The notes: generated by a model not told the origin, from the sequence alone. A stretch of DNA of 64,000 nt from Obelidium mucronatum (GCA_025765595.1 JAIVFH010000002.1:682001-746000); one strand, 5' to 3'; numbered from the stretch's first letter, positions 12,766-24,474 are shown. Numbers and translations: made by a program.

Positions 12766-13593
12766 TTACACTTTTGATGTAAGAAGGTGGAAGACGGGTT
12801 TAGTTGAAGGCAGCCACGGAATAATAGCATTTGTGCTCTCCTTATATGCCATATAATCGATGCTATATCCAAACTGTTCCTCCGCATCTGCTTCTGACTC
12901 AGCTCCAGTAATGAACACCAGTGTGCCAAGCACAACAACAGGACTAGCAACAGAAACCCACTGCCATGAGTCAACAATCCCCCCCGAACAAAGAATAAAT
13001 AAACCAGTCCAGAGGACCACTTCCCCAAAGATTTGTGGGTATCTTGAGTACCGAAACAACCCAGTTTGGACAAACGTGTCTGATGAAATAGCGGCGGCTT
13101 GAGTGCGCGCAACGGCCGCCAGTATAAACCCAATTCCCCAAACAAAAACTCCAGCAAAGTCCGAAGCCCCTAGATCGGGTTGAAGGACAGTGATGTTTCC
13201 CAAGAGAAGGTACACAGGAAATCCCGACGTAAATAGCCACACACATTGAACAAGCCAAGGGATTGTAAACAAGATCAAGGTATCTTTCATTCCTTTTAAT
13301 TGCTCTTGTTGCTTTTTGTGTTGAAGGAGGGAGGCAAGTACGAGGAGGACACTTGCAATGAGTTGGCGCTGAGAGAGAGAGGCTGCTTCATTCGCTTCGC
13401 CGGTTGAATCCGTGTTGAATCGAACCAGAATCGCCGCTAGGACGCAAGCGCAAGTTGTCAGGATGGCCGACAAGTTGAAGAGGGTTTCGAGTCTTCGAAG
13501 CACCGAAGCCGCATAGAATACAAGCTGGACTGAGCAATTGACTGCCAGTGTCACTCCGAGGCTCTTGATGCAAATAACACTGTTGTCTTCCAT
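12766..13593 (-). CDS. DUF1295 / steroid 5-alpha-reductase-like membrane protein A
   Basis: An intronless 275-residue polytopic membrane protein. Hydrophobic segments are spread along its length. The family signature TGLFRYSRYPQIFGE lies at about residue 180, followed by ILCSGG and the terminal Y-K-x-S region. This matches DUF1295 proteins, which resemble the C-terminal half of steroid 5-alpha-reductases and isoprenylcysteine methyltransferases. The substrate is unknown. It is a tandem paralogue of the next gene, same strand, 169 bp apart. Both lie inside the arrestin array. Its loop between the third and fourth hydrophobic segments (LLQHKKQQEQLKGMKD) has lost the DDLK core seen in its neighbour. 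Confidence 0.8.
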   Translation of the reverse strand: MEDNSVICIKSLGVTLAVNCSVQLVFYAASVLRRLETLFNLSAILTTCACVLAAILVRFNTDSTGEANEAASLSQRQLIASVLLVLASLLQHKKQQEQLKGMKDTLILFTIPWLVQCVWLFTSGFPVYLLLGNITVLQPDLGASDFAGVFVWGIGFILAAVARTQAAAISSDTFVQTGLFRYSRYPQIFGEVVLWTGLFILCSGGIVDSWQWVSVASPVVVLGTLVFITGAESEADAEEQFGYSIDYMAYKESTNAIIPWLPSTKPVFHLLTSKV

Positions 13594-13762
13594 GCTTTTG
13601 CTTAGAAATAATGAATCTCTCCGATTTCAGCCAATTTTTTTCTTGACTTTGTTATGAGATTTTGAGACACAAGGAGCCACTCAAGTTTCATAACAATTGT
13701 TTCAGTGTTGCCCTGCGCTCATTATTATATACATCTTTAATTAGCCTGATGCGCTGGTTTTA

Positions 13763-14631
13763 TTACAACTTTTTGGGGAACCAAAGTACAAACTTGCTTG
13801 TTCGCGCCTTGTACAACAAAAACTCCGGGTCCTGTCCGTAACGCTTCTCTGAGCTTGCCTCCAACATTTTCACTCCACTGATGAAGTAAATGAGGCAAAA
13901 AACGAACACTGGACTGATGACAGTCACCCATTGCCACGATTCAACGAAACCACCTGCACAAAGAATAAACATTCCGACCCACAGAGTCACTTCTCCAAAA
14001 TAATTGGGGTAGCGAGAATATTTGAAGAGGCCCGTTTGCATGAACTTTGTTGGATTGGCTGTTTTGAATGCAGACTTTTGGGCATCTGCAATCGCTTCGA
14101 CTGCGAAACCAAAGATCCAGATAATTATCCCAATGATGTCAGACCAGGCAAGATATGGCTGCAGCGAGGCGTTGTTGGCCAGAACGACGTACACAGGAAA
14201 AGCCGTCAAAAAGATCCAAACAAATTGCATGAACCAAGGGATAGCGAACGTGAGTGGATTTGTTTTCAGGTCATCGAATCTGTGGTCCGTGTGCTTCTGT
14301 ACTCTGGATATACACTCGTTCAGGATTTGAAATTGTCACACCACCACCTGAAATTTACAAACCTCAGATACAAGAAGGTTCCCAATCGCAAGCACCAGAT
14401 AATGACGCCTGTTGCTGCAATAATCTGGCGAGCAGAGAGAAGAGAGATATCATTTCCCAGCGAACCATCGGATCGGACGAGCAGAGATACGAGCGTACAC
14501 GCTAGGTACGTTAGGGCCCCTGAGCCATCATAATACCGCTCTGTCTTCAAGATAGCCGATGCTACGTAGAAGATAAACTGGATCCCAAAGTCGACCGCGA
14601 CCGTGACTCCGATGCTTTGGCCAAAACTCAT
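13763..14631 (-). CDS. DUF1295 / steroid 5-alpha-reductase-like membrane protein B
   Basis: Two exons: 14631-14360 and 14303-13763, joined across GTTTGT...CCAG. The joined junction reads FLYLR-VQKHTDHRFDDLK. This matches the usual DUF1295 loop, in which RFDxLK precedes a PW-containing membrane segment. The signature TGLFKYSRYPNYFGE is intact, followed by ILCAGGF and a C-terminal LYKARTSKFVLWFP. The protein would be about 270 residues with several membrane spans, probably in the endoplasmic reticulum. It is a closer match to the family consensus than its tandem copy downstream. The reaction, probably a reductase or transferase acting on a lipid, is not determinable from sequence. Confidence 0.82.
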
Positions 14632-14733
14632 GCTATACTGATGCTTTTTTTTTTATCAAATCAAAAGCATAAATAGAACAGATGACAAATCAGCTTATTT
14701 CAAATCACAGATATTGAATGCTTGTTAAACTGC

Positions 14734-15595
14734 TTATTTGTCTTTCTTAACTTGACGATCTTCAAAGAGCCAATCGCGTGAGAAGAACCAGCCTTCAGCG
14801 AAACCAACCACAAGGGCGAAAAACAAGGCTAGGAGAGTTTTCTAGAGCATCAAAATAATAATTTTGAATATCGATGAGATTAAACATGGTTGAATAAAAG
14901 GATTTCTCACCATCCCAATATCCAGTCGTGACTGTATCCCCAACCCAAAACACTGCCATGAACACATGCTAACATGCTAAGTAAGACATTCAAAATCCCA
15001 CTGAACATTCCTATCGTCGCATTGTACTCATTCCGCTCTTGCTTTGTCAGTTGTGTCATTTTGTGTTTGGGGACCAGCTCATCAGTCATTCGGGCATACT
15101 CCTGCATTCTCTGCAATAATCTTTGCTTTCCGAAGAAGCTCGATCAATTCTGGTGACTTTTACAGACTGAGATTGATTGGCTGCAGTTGATGTTTTTCCA
15201 AACCTTGACTCTCGCTTTCGGTGAATCTAATACCATCCGACTTCCTTTGGTCAGTGCTTTGAATGCATATTTTTCTTTCGAGTCTGTGTAGTTTTTCCGG
15301 TTGCTATATTGTCAGAAGCGAATCTGACAGTTGCACCGAAAGAAACCAACCCTCTTCTTCGCAGTTTGAGAGCAGCAGCTGCGAAACTTCCTGAACTAAA
15401 GAGTGTGAGATTGAACGTGGACCTGTCTGAGGTGGCTGCTAAATGGTTGTCTTCAGCGGCACAAGCAAGTTCTCCAGTTGCCCAATCCCTTAGCCGCTCT
15501 TCAAGTCCAGGCACAGAGACTTCTTTAGACTTGAGACGCGCCAATGCGTCTTCGATGGCAGATTTAATTCCAGCTGTGGCTTCAATAGCAACCAT
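14734..15595 (-). CDS. VMA12: VMA12/TMEM199-type V-ATPase assembly factor
   Basis: This is an ER membrane factor for assembly of the V-ATPase Vo sector. After splicing the pieces read AFKALTKGSRMVLDSP, then SPELIELLRK, then QEYARMTDELVPK. This is the TMEM199 order: a leucine-rich segment, a G-S motif, PEL, then E-Y-x-R-M. Two membrane segments follow (GMFSGILNVLLSMLA and LLALFFALVVGFAEG). Introns: one within RRG-NRKNYTDS, one between ARVK and SPEL, and one before KTLLALFF (exon 14734-14841). Two 1-bp shifts are needed, near 15121-15131 and in AAAA at 14947-14950. Without them the two halves do not connect. The identity rests on motif order rather than high similarity. Confidence 0.65.
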
Positions 15596-15761
15596 TAAAA
15601 ATAAATATTTATTATAAATATATTGATACAAAAGAAATGATTCCATTCCCATATTTCCTTGCTGTAGCACTGATGGGCAGTACCGAGTCGCTAATTTTAA
15701 GGCGTGAATGGGTAGCTCTAAGAGTCCAAAGAATAACATGGTAAATCTATCTTTATTTTTT

Positions 15762-17953
15762 TCACGCGCCAGTATTATACCCTGACCGCATCCCAATCTG
15801 CATCTCTTCTAACTCACTCATCAAGCCATCGATCTCTTGTCTCTTTTGGTACCGCTTTTCTGTCGTGGCTCGCTGAATTTGTTGCTCCCTCGTCATTGCC
15901 TCGTATCCATTATTATAAACACCAGAGCTGCCGCCAATTTCAGGACCCAGAATAGCTGTCACAGGATCATCATAACCCAACTGTGGCGAATAGGACTGTG
16001 GTGCGAATCCAAGACCTTGGTTCAAAGCACCTGTAGACGGTCTGCGGCCTTGACGGGGTGGGTTTCCGTTTATTGTTTGGCTCCGTTGCACAATTGGAGG
16101 ATATTGATAGTTTTGGTGAGCCATAGCGTAGACTTGTGGAGACGGGGCGTGAGTTGGTGGTGGTGGGATTGCAAATGGGGTGGGCTGAAAGTATTGCTGT
16201 TGATATTGAGGAATAAATCTCGTGTTATTTTCAGAGTTTTGTTGCTGCTGTTGTTGAAGTGAGTCGTAAGGAGAGTTCAAGAAGCTGCTTGTTGGAGAGT
16301 ACCCTCCCATATGCGAAGTTGCAGGAGAGGGAACAATGGTAGATGATAAACTGTCTCCGCGTGTTAGTGGAGGAGTTGCTAATTGCTGTTGTGGCGGTGG
16401 AGGAGCTCCATGGTTGAATCTTCTCGCTGACAACGAGTCCGAGCGCTTTTGACGAGATGAAGCCGTTTCTCTTGAGCCACGACCTGCACCAGCTCCAAAT
16501 CCTTCAGATGTAACATTCGCATGAGATCGAGACCGTTGAAGTTGTCTTGTGGCAACAGGGGGTGGCAGACTTTCCTTCAATGGCGGAAGCACCACAATGG
16601 GAACTTCCCACGCGACATTTGGTGTTTCAGAGTCATCCAAAATAATCTGTAAACGGAACATTGTTTTGACGGAAATGAGGGGAGACTCAAACGAAGCCTG
16701 GCCAACGGCTGGATCCACGTAGAGGGGAATCTGGCGCATAATCGGTTCCAGACCATCATCTCCACCAATTTTCAACAGAGGAAACGACTCCGTAACTTCG
16801 CAAAGAGGGCCGCGCAACAGGGTCCATGTGCACCACGAGCAACAGCAAGATGTTTGTGGTTGTTCAAATAAGAAAGAACAGGGCGGAGCGACACAGTCAT
16901 TGACCGGATACGTGCATCTCCCGGTGTACTTGTAATTGCGAGATTCACCTCAACAGTGTCTCCTAATTGAACAATTCGTCGAGGAAAATGAACAGTACAT
17001 CCCAGTTTCGTCTCGCTCTTTTCAATAGGATGGATCAGTTGGCTTGGCGATGTCAAGAGCTTGATTTTTGCCGCTTCAGGAATCCCAATGATAACTGGTA
17101 CATCCATTCCATAAGTCGTTGACAGAAGCTTGAAAGGTTCTTGAAACATGATTGAACACTTGATGTAATATTGAATAGCGCCTGTTGGAAATATTTTTGG
17201 AAATGTTGAGAAAGGTTCTGAATCAGCTGTTGAAGTTTTCCAGGTTGTTTACCTTCGATTGCATCGTAGGTGGGCGGTAAGTTATTTCTAGGCAGGTTAA
17301 AGCGGAATGGGTAACACAATGATCCGCCCTTCTAATAAACAGATGTACACAATAGGGATTCAACAGTCAGTCATTATCGTCGGATCGAGAAATGCGCGTG
17401 TGATGACACAGCATTTTTTTTTGCATGCGCCATTCTCCCCACATGTTCTCAAAGTCGACTTACAGGATGTGGCAAAATCGGATCCTTTGAATCGTAAACA
17501 ACTTGAACCATTTGTTGGAATACTCTGCCCGACAGATCAACTTTATGTGCCGGACTTTCCCGTTGAGTTGCAAGGGTCGAAAGCCCCTCCCACCTCGTTT
17601 CTCTGAATTCACCAAGGCGGATAAGATAGCAGAAAGAATGAGAGTGCACTGATCGCCATGATCAGGAAGGGGGGCGGATGACGTACACATAGCCTCTGAA
17701 TTCGGCAATGATACGAACGCTTTTGAGTTTTGAGCTGACTTTGAGGAGGATGGCACCATTCAGCGTTGAATCCGTATTCCAACCAGCATCTACGATGATT
17801 GCGTTGTCCGATGGGCGGTGGTTTTCTCCTCGTCCGACCAACCTGTTCAAGTTACAACGGATGAGAAACAGAGTGGAGATTTGAAGTCTCAAGGAGTGCA
17901 TACTCGAACTGCTCTAGCGGCGCAGGAATCTTGTTGCTTCGTACTGATGACAT
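15762..17953 (-). CDS. Arrestin-fold protein lacking SAM, paralogue 7
   Basis: Exon 1 encodes MSSVRSNKIPAPLEQFE (ATG 17953), then introns before VGRGENHRPSD, after EFRGY, after DPILPHP and inside the arrestin N fold before AIQYYIKCSIMFQEPFKLL. Arrestin C has FESPLISVKTMFRLQI. The linker is rich in P, Q, Y and S (about 16060-16260) with RSRSH and KRSDSLSARR sites. The protein stops at 15762 after GLMSELEEMQIGM, the same short motif that precedes SAM in paralogues 1-3, so the SAM domain has been lost cleanly downstream of the motif. One frame break at GGG 16820-16822 (one C too few on the coding strand) interrupts the sequence between RGAHGP and CEVTESFPLL. Confidence 0.8.
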
Positions 17954-18248
17954 GATATCTGGATTTTTGCCCTTGATTCGTGGCCAAAGAACTTAGAGCA
18001 CGTTTTTGTGCTTTGGGGTACAACTCTGACAATCTTGTTGGCGCGTGATGAAAAAAGGGCATGCAATACTCAAGCTCAAATAAACAGATTTAAAATATAA
18101 ACCATAAATGTATTAAGAGTTCAAATACACTTGTAACGATAGCCTGCGCTGAGGGTGCTTTATCTCTGTTAGATCACCATTCTGAACTTGGATTCAAAAA
18201 AGCTGGGGCTTATCTCAAAATACCCAGGACCAGAAACATGCAGGGTCT

Positions 18249-21200
18249 TTATTTCAAGCAAAGCTCCCCAACAACCTCCAGCCACCCATCACACACCTCA
18301 TCAACGTCGCGAACCCTCAACAAAACATTCCGAATCGACTGCCGCGTTTCTTCTCCAATCACAATCCTTGGAGAACTATGGAGATTCCGTTTCTCCTTCT
18401 CGCTCTGTGTGATTGTACATTCCATCAATCGCAACAATCGTTTCACAATCTGCGATCTCTGCTTCCACACCCTCGTGTCCTCGTTTTCCATCATCAAATC
18501 AACTAAACTCACGCTTGACATTTTTCCAATGGCGTCCCACTCCACTTCATTCACACAGACTAGTTCAGTAAAGGTTGTTGTTGTTGGACCTCAGTTTCAT
18601 TAATCCGCGATGATCACTGCCAAGAACAAGCAAGGCCCCCGAAAGACATTTCGCCCATCCATAGTCTACTCCACTCCCATTCCCACCCGCACAAGCGATG
18701 ATCAATACATCCAAGTAACGTACAACCCAGGTCAACTTGATCAAAAGATTTTCAATCAGGGTCCGTTTTCGGTTTAGAAGTTATAGAGTATCGCAGGTAT
18801 GTCAATGTAGCTGAAACACAAGAAACTGGTCTCGCATCGAATTGGAATTCTTGTTGCGAGACGAGGAATTGGAGTATTCGAACCACTAGATGGTCCTTGT
18901 TCACAAACAGCCTTGTAATGTGAGAGGTGAGGATCCATGGTGCTTGTGTGTCTGTGAATTCAAGAATTTGGAAGAGTGCCCAAATGTGTTTGGAATTCCA
19001 GGCTTCTGGATTGAGAATGTGTTGGAGAAGTAACGCTGTGGTTTGTGGCGTTTCAGAAATAAAGATTGTGTGAACCAGGCGGCGGATGACAGTGATTTGA
19101 TGCAAAGAATCAGGTGACTCAGGAAGCGATAGATATGCTTCGCATAGGAGGTTCAGAATGTCAGTTTTTAATTTGACAAGGGAATCGGGAAGCCCCGCTG
19201 CCTTGTTGGGTCCATTAAGGTGGCTATCAAACACCTCAGAAAGTTTAATCTACAATATTTAAGCAAATGAGTTCGTGCTTTTCACGGCTCCCCACATTTG
19301 ATTCTTACCATATCTTTGACGCTGCCATCGAAATAGACAAAGTACACAACCGATTGCAGAATCTCCAGTACCTTGCTAGGAGCAACCGTAATACATGAAT
19401 CCGCGCTTCCATCGCCGCTGTACAAGCCAGCCAGCTCCAAAAGCTTCCCAACCCCATCTTTCCCAAAAGCAAACTCTCTTCTTACAACGAAATCCCCATC
19501 TCCTCCAGCACCCGCATCAACAACCATACTCATTTTCGCTACAAAAAAGTCCACCAAACTCTTTGCACTCGTATGGGATGCATGCAAAACACACAACTCA
19601 AAACACAATCGCTTCAACTCCAAATCCCCACTTGCAAAACAAACCGACAAGATGTTAGTCCAATTCACAACAGGTAACCCAAAGTTTGCGTTTTTCTTGG
19701 TTTCCAATCGCTGCTTTTTCCCAACGTTTACAAATCCGACGAGAATCATTTTTGCGACTGGGATATGATTGTGGGCCAAGAGTTCACGTCCAGTGGCGGC
19801 GGAGCTGTTGCTGCAGACTTCGTTCAGAGTATCAAAGGCGGCACGCAAGAAACTAGAACCGATGTTGAGTCTTCGGTAATCAATGGGATCTTTTTTCTTG
19901 GAAGCCGCCATTGTCACATTCTTTCCGCCAGCACCACCACTGCCACGACTGCTCATTAGAAAACCATCGATTTGAGACGCCATCTCAGGATCATAAAGCG
20001 TTTCAAATGCATTGAATATCCGGCCTTGAATCCACCCCAATATCCGGCCAACTTTTGGTTCTGGAGAACTCTGAAGGATCAAATGGATAGATTCAATAGT
20101 TTGCTTGTAAAGAGATGCATTCGGATAAACAGGAGTCAAGAAATCGATCCCAAGCAGGGGCGTGAGACTTAAAGCGATACTGATCCGTGTTGCAGAAGGA
20201 ATATTTGACTTCCCAAGTCGTGAGAGACTGTCAAGAACAATAGATAGAATAGTATTTGATGTCGGGGATTTGCTGACAAGGATACGATTAATATTCACTT
20301 GTAAATGCCCCAAACAAATTATCAAACTCGGCTAAGATATAAAAAAAATTCCTGGTTTTTAGGTGTATTCAAAGGATAGAGAGTCTGCTTACATCCTTCT
20401 CAGATCTGGAAACCAGAGTCTCCAGCGCACTTTCAACTGCATTCGACTTATCGTCATCCAAGCATCCACACCAAACACTAGCAGACGCGATCCAACAATC
20501 GCCAATCAACAAAGACACAGCACTCGATTCCATTTCATCATTCTCTTCCCTTCTTCTTCTTCAACACTCAACAAAAACCTATCCACAATTGCATTCAAAA
20601 CCCCGTCCACATTCAACTCTGCAACTGACTCAATATCAGCAAACTCTTTCAAGTCCCTCAAGCAGTTGGATAGCCCAATAGCGAGCCCGCAAAATGCAGT
20701 GGACGAGATGTTGGTGGGATCCAGTAAATTCTCAGAGACCAGGGAAGTAAGTTGTGAGATTAAAGGAACATTGGGAGAAGGTGAGAGAACCAAGGAGTGC
20801 AAAACGATTGTTGCTCCATATCCGGCTGCAAATCCACTTTGAGAGTCATCGCTAGAATCAAAAATCAAAACGGAGAGTGAAGAGTTCATCAGAGATAGGG
20901 CAAACTATGGCATTTTTAAACAGATACCTGACGGAAAACATCAACTCGTTCTGTAATTGCGAGATTATAACACCAAAAGAGACTTCATCAGTCGGGAACA
21001 GCAATCTAGCGAGATACGACAACCCAAGACAAACTGCAAACTGCACTTCATCACTTTTTTGCAACTCGGAAGTATTGAAATTTTGATCCGCTGTTGCAGA
21101 TGACGAGACAGCAAACTTTCTCCCATACTCTGAAATCAACAGCGAAATCATTCGCGATACATTTTCAGATGCATCAGGTACACTTAAACTGGAAGCAGCA

Positions 21201-24200
21201 GAAACAAGGCCAACCAGAGAGAAAATCACATTGGCGCAAGGGACAGGCTGCTTTGCTTCCCGCAGACGCTTCTCAAGCTCTTGCAATGAGTTTTTAAAAA
21301 GCCATTCGACACTTGTCATTGGATCCTTGTTGTTCTCTCCGGGTTGGTCTTGAACGGGTACAGACACAAGTGCGCGTAACCGACTCATCCAAAACGCAAT
21401 CCATACTGTCACGGCCTCTGCTCGGATTAAAGGGTGATCAGAAATAGACAGGTCGCGAAGGCCATTGACAAGATCCTTGTACGCTGTAAGACGTGGTAAA
21501 GTGGTAGTTGAGGGATCAAATGAGCTAGAGGCAGCTTTCAAGTCATCCGCAAGCAACGACACAGGAAGAAACAAAGATGCGGCTACGCAAAAAAAAGAAA
21601 GATTGTGAGAACGTACTACTTTGACACAATCAATAGAAAACACACCTGCCAACCCAGATCGAACTGCGGCCGCACTTTTCCCAAGCACCCATTTTTCCCT
21701 TCCCTCTGACCCCAAATCTTTCAAGATCCTCCTCGCTTTTCCCAATTCTTTATCCGCGGCATCGCCTTCACCGCCGCCCCCGGCCTCTAAAGCATTCCTA
21801 TTAACTCCCATATCAGTTGCCAGCGCCTTGAACACGGCCCGTCTCATATTATCGATTTCATGAAACAGAAGCCCCGTCAACAAAGAGCTTGGGCCTCCTG
21901 ACAATGACTCCAATACTTGTGGAGAAACCTGCACCAAAGAATCGGCTTCGGGAACCAAAACATTCGTGAGAAAGTCGACAGGAAGAGGAATGAGTGGATA
22001 CAATTCTGGAGGAGGAAATGACGCGAGGGCATCAAAAGCTGCGCATTTTATCTTTGGTGAAATGTTTTTGATGAGTTTGGGTTTTGTGATGGTTGCGACG
22101 AGATCATCGGCTTGGTCGTCAGTGGGCGCCGTGATTGAAAGACTGCGTAGGATGTAGCTTGTTAAAATATCGTGCTTAAACTGTTGGTACACGTCGGTAT
22201 CTTCGGACTTCATGGGAACGAGTTTGAAGAAGGCAAATAGTTGGATCCAAAGAGATTCTGCGACTGGGGATGGGGATTCAAGCATTTGTTTCGCGTATTG
22301 GGCGTGATGGACACCCCAAACTATTGTGATTTTTAACGTTGGTGATTTGAATATTTAGGAAGATAACGAAAAAATAATAGAAGTCATTGGTCTTAACTTG
22401 CACGAGGGTCTGTAATGTCGACTTCAATACACATGTTGATTACGTCCATAGCCAGCCGTTTAGATAGTACAAGAGTGTCTGCCCCACCAGGTGCATCCAA
22501 TTCCAAAATGGAAATAGCCATAGGGAGAAGATCTTCTCCATGCTCTTTGGGTTTCATCTTGCAAATTTCGCTGAAGAAGGAGTTACGAAACTTTCAATTA
22601 AATAATAATACAACTCAACTGTATCGAAACCACAACCGCCACTTCCAAATCAACATCTCCTTTCCCCACGCCATCCCCCTTTTTACCAAATCGCTTCAAC
22701 GCCAAACTCCGATTCCGTTTCCGTACAACCCATCCATTCAACACGCTCTTCAATTGACTCCAAATCTTTGGCTGTGCTTTCCAAAGCTGAAACAAAACGC
22801 GGATCCCTACGGCACTCAAAAATGGAGTTGCAATATCCGTCGTTGCTGTGCTGGAGTGAACACTCGTACTCGTAAGAGGGCCCAGGAATTGGCTTATGAC
22901 ACGCAGTACGCTTGTGGTCACGTATGGGTCCGAGTGACCTGTGACGAGAGCGGGAATCAGAGTTGTGAGGATTTGGAGTTGTACTTCGGGTGATGGATCT
23001 TGTTTTAGAGTATAGAGGATGAGTGGGAGAACTGAGAGTGCGAATTGAGATTGAGGTGTTGTTGTGGTTGTTGTTGTTGTGGATGTATTGGGGCTGGCTG
23101 AGCGGGTCGTATCACTGATGATGGATTTTAATAGGTCGATTGCGGTTATTCTTGTCGCTTCGCTTTTATGAAAGAGAAAAGCTGTCAGAAACAGCGGGAC
23201 AGGACGGGGAGGGATCCGTTGAATAGTACGAGGAGAGGTGAATTCCAGTCGAAGCCGCGAAATACTTTCGAATACTGCTCAGCCATGATACCAAGTTACT
23301 AGATTGTTCATTTTCGAATACAGCTATTTCTGCCAAGACCTATTTGGAACGTAAGCATCAACGATGTAAGTTTGTGATATTTTTTTCCACGTACAATTTG
23401 CAGAGTATCATCATCGGCTACTGATTCGGATTCAAATATGATTCGTTGGATGTGTTCCAAAACACTGAAAGTTGTGTTCTTCAAATCATCCAAATCTGAC
23501 CCAAAAAGCTGTTGTTGTGACGACAATTCTGATACCAAGCTAGTGATTGGATATACAAGACAAGAAACAACGGCGCGAGCCAAGTCTGAAGAGAATGATA
23601 TTTGTCCAGCCGACAGGAAAGTATGGAGGATGGAAACAAATAATGCGGCTTCTCTCACATAATCCGAGGTAGACAACAGAAGCTGGCCCGATATGATCAT
23701 CACAACAAAAGACAAAGAGATGGGCATTGTTCTAATGCACAAGCGATGAAGCAAACGCAGTGGTCTAACTATGGACTGTTGATTTGCCTGGGCATCACAG
23801 ATGGCAGCAAGGACACAGAGAATCAAATCAATTTTCGCGGCCTCTGAAAAGCATGATACAGAGCGAGTCAATCCTTCCAGAATCTGAATGACATCTGTTT
23901 CGACCGGTGCGGCTGTCAGAGTTGGAGACGCCTTTACGATATCCAGCAGAAGGTTCACAACTTGATGGGACGAGTCAGGAAACAGCTGAATTGCGGCCAG
24001 CAAGTGGTTTGTCAGATCGCCGATTGCAGCGGGAAGGTGAATGTCTGGATTCAGGTACAGAAAGCGGATAAAGACCAAGTGACAGGCAGCCAGTGTTTGC
24101 GAGTCGAGGGCGTCGTAGACCAGCAGCAGAATGTGATCGCACGCATCTGGGCGGGTTTGCAGCATTTTGACGAGGGCGTTGTTGTTTGTCGCAGCTGCCG

Positions 24201-24441
24201 CCACGGCGGCCACGAGCGGCGCCGGATGCGCCGCGGCTTTGAGCGCGTCGAGCAGTCCGCCGGAGTGCGTCGCCGGGATTCTCCGGACGAGCGCCGCCGC
24301 CGCCGCAGCCGCTGCGTGCAAGTCCGCGCCGCCGGCCGCCGCAAGCAGCGCTGCCGCCGCCGACTCCGACGCCGGCGCCGCCGCCGCAGCGAGAGCGGCT
24401 GTCGAGCGGTGCTTCGACGCGAGTGCGCGCGCCGTGTCCAT
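18249..24441 (-). CDS. FOCAD: Focadhesin (FOCAD) homologue
   Basis: A very large helical-repeat protein in several exons. It follows human focadhesin in order: an N-terminal region ending near IQRIIFESES, then VTTSVLRVISQFLGPL with VLFQLWK, then ESLWIQLFAFFKLVP with AAFDALASFPPPELYPL, and finally SSFLRAAF and VVNWTNILSVCFASGD with LKRLCFELCVLHAS. The last matches the human PPVNWAALLSPLMRL region and the LCLEIMV helix. The first exon (24441 down to about 23400) is alanine- and GC-rich. The last exon ends at LEVVGELCLK with the stop at 18249. In humans FOCAD stabilises the SKI mRNA-decay complex and is linked to focal adhesions; the fungal role is unknown. The start codon lies 33 bp from the divergent CEP162 start. 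Confidence 0.85.
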
Positions 24442-24474
24442 TTGATTTCAAGTCTTTGAAAAACAAATTAATTA
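24442..24474. promoter_or_regulatory. 33-bp head-to-head spacer, FOCAD / CEP162
   Basis: Only 33 AT-rich bases separate the minus-strand ATG at 24441 from the plus-strand ATG at 24475. Any promoter must therefore overlap coding sequence or the 5' ends of both transcripts, or one true start lies further inside its gene. Confidence 0.5.

Noticed and set aside
13931..14533. 200-codon plus-strand frame opposite DUF1295 gene B
   Set aside because: It is antisense to the conserved SRYPNYFGE exon and has no recognisable features.
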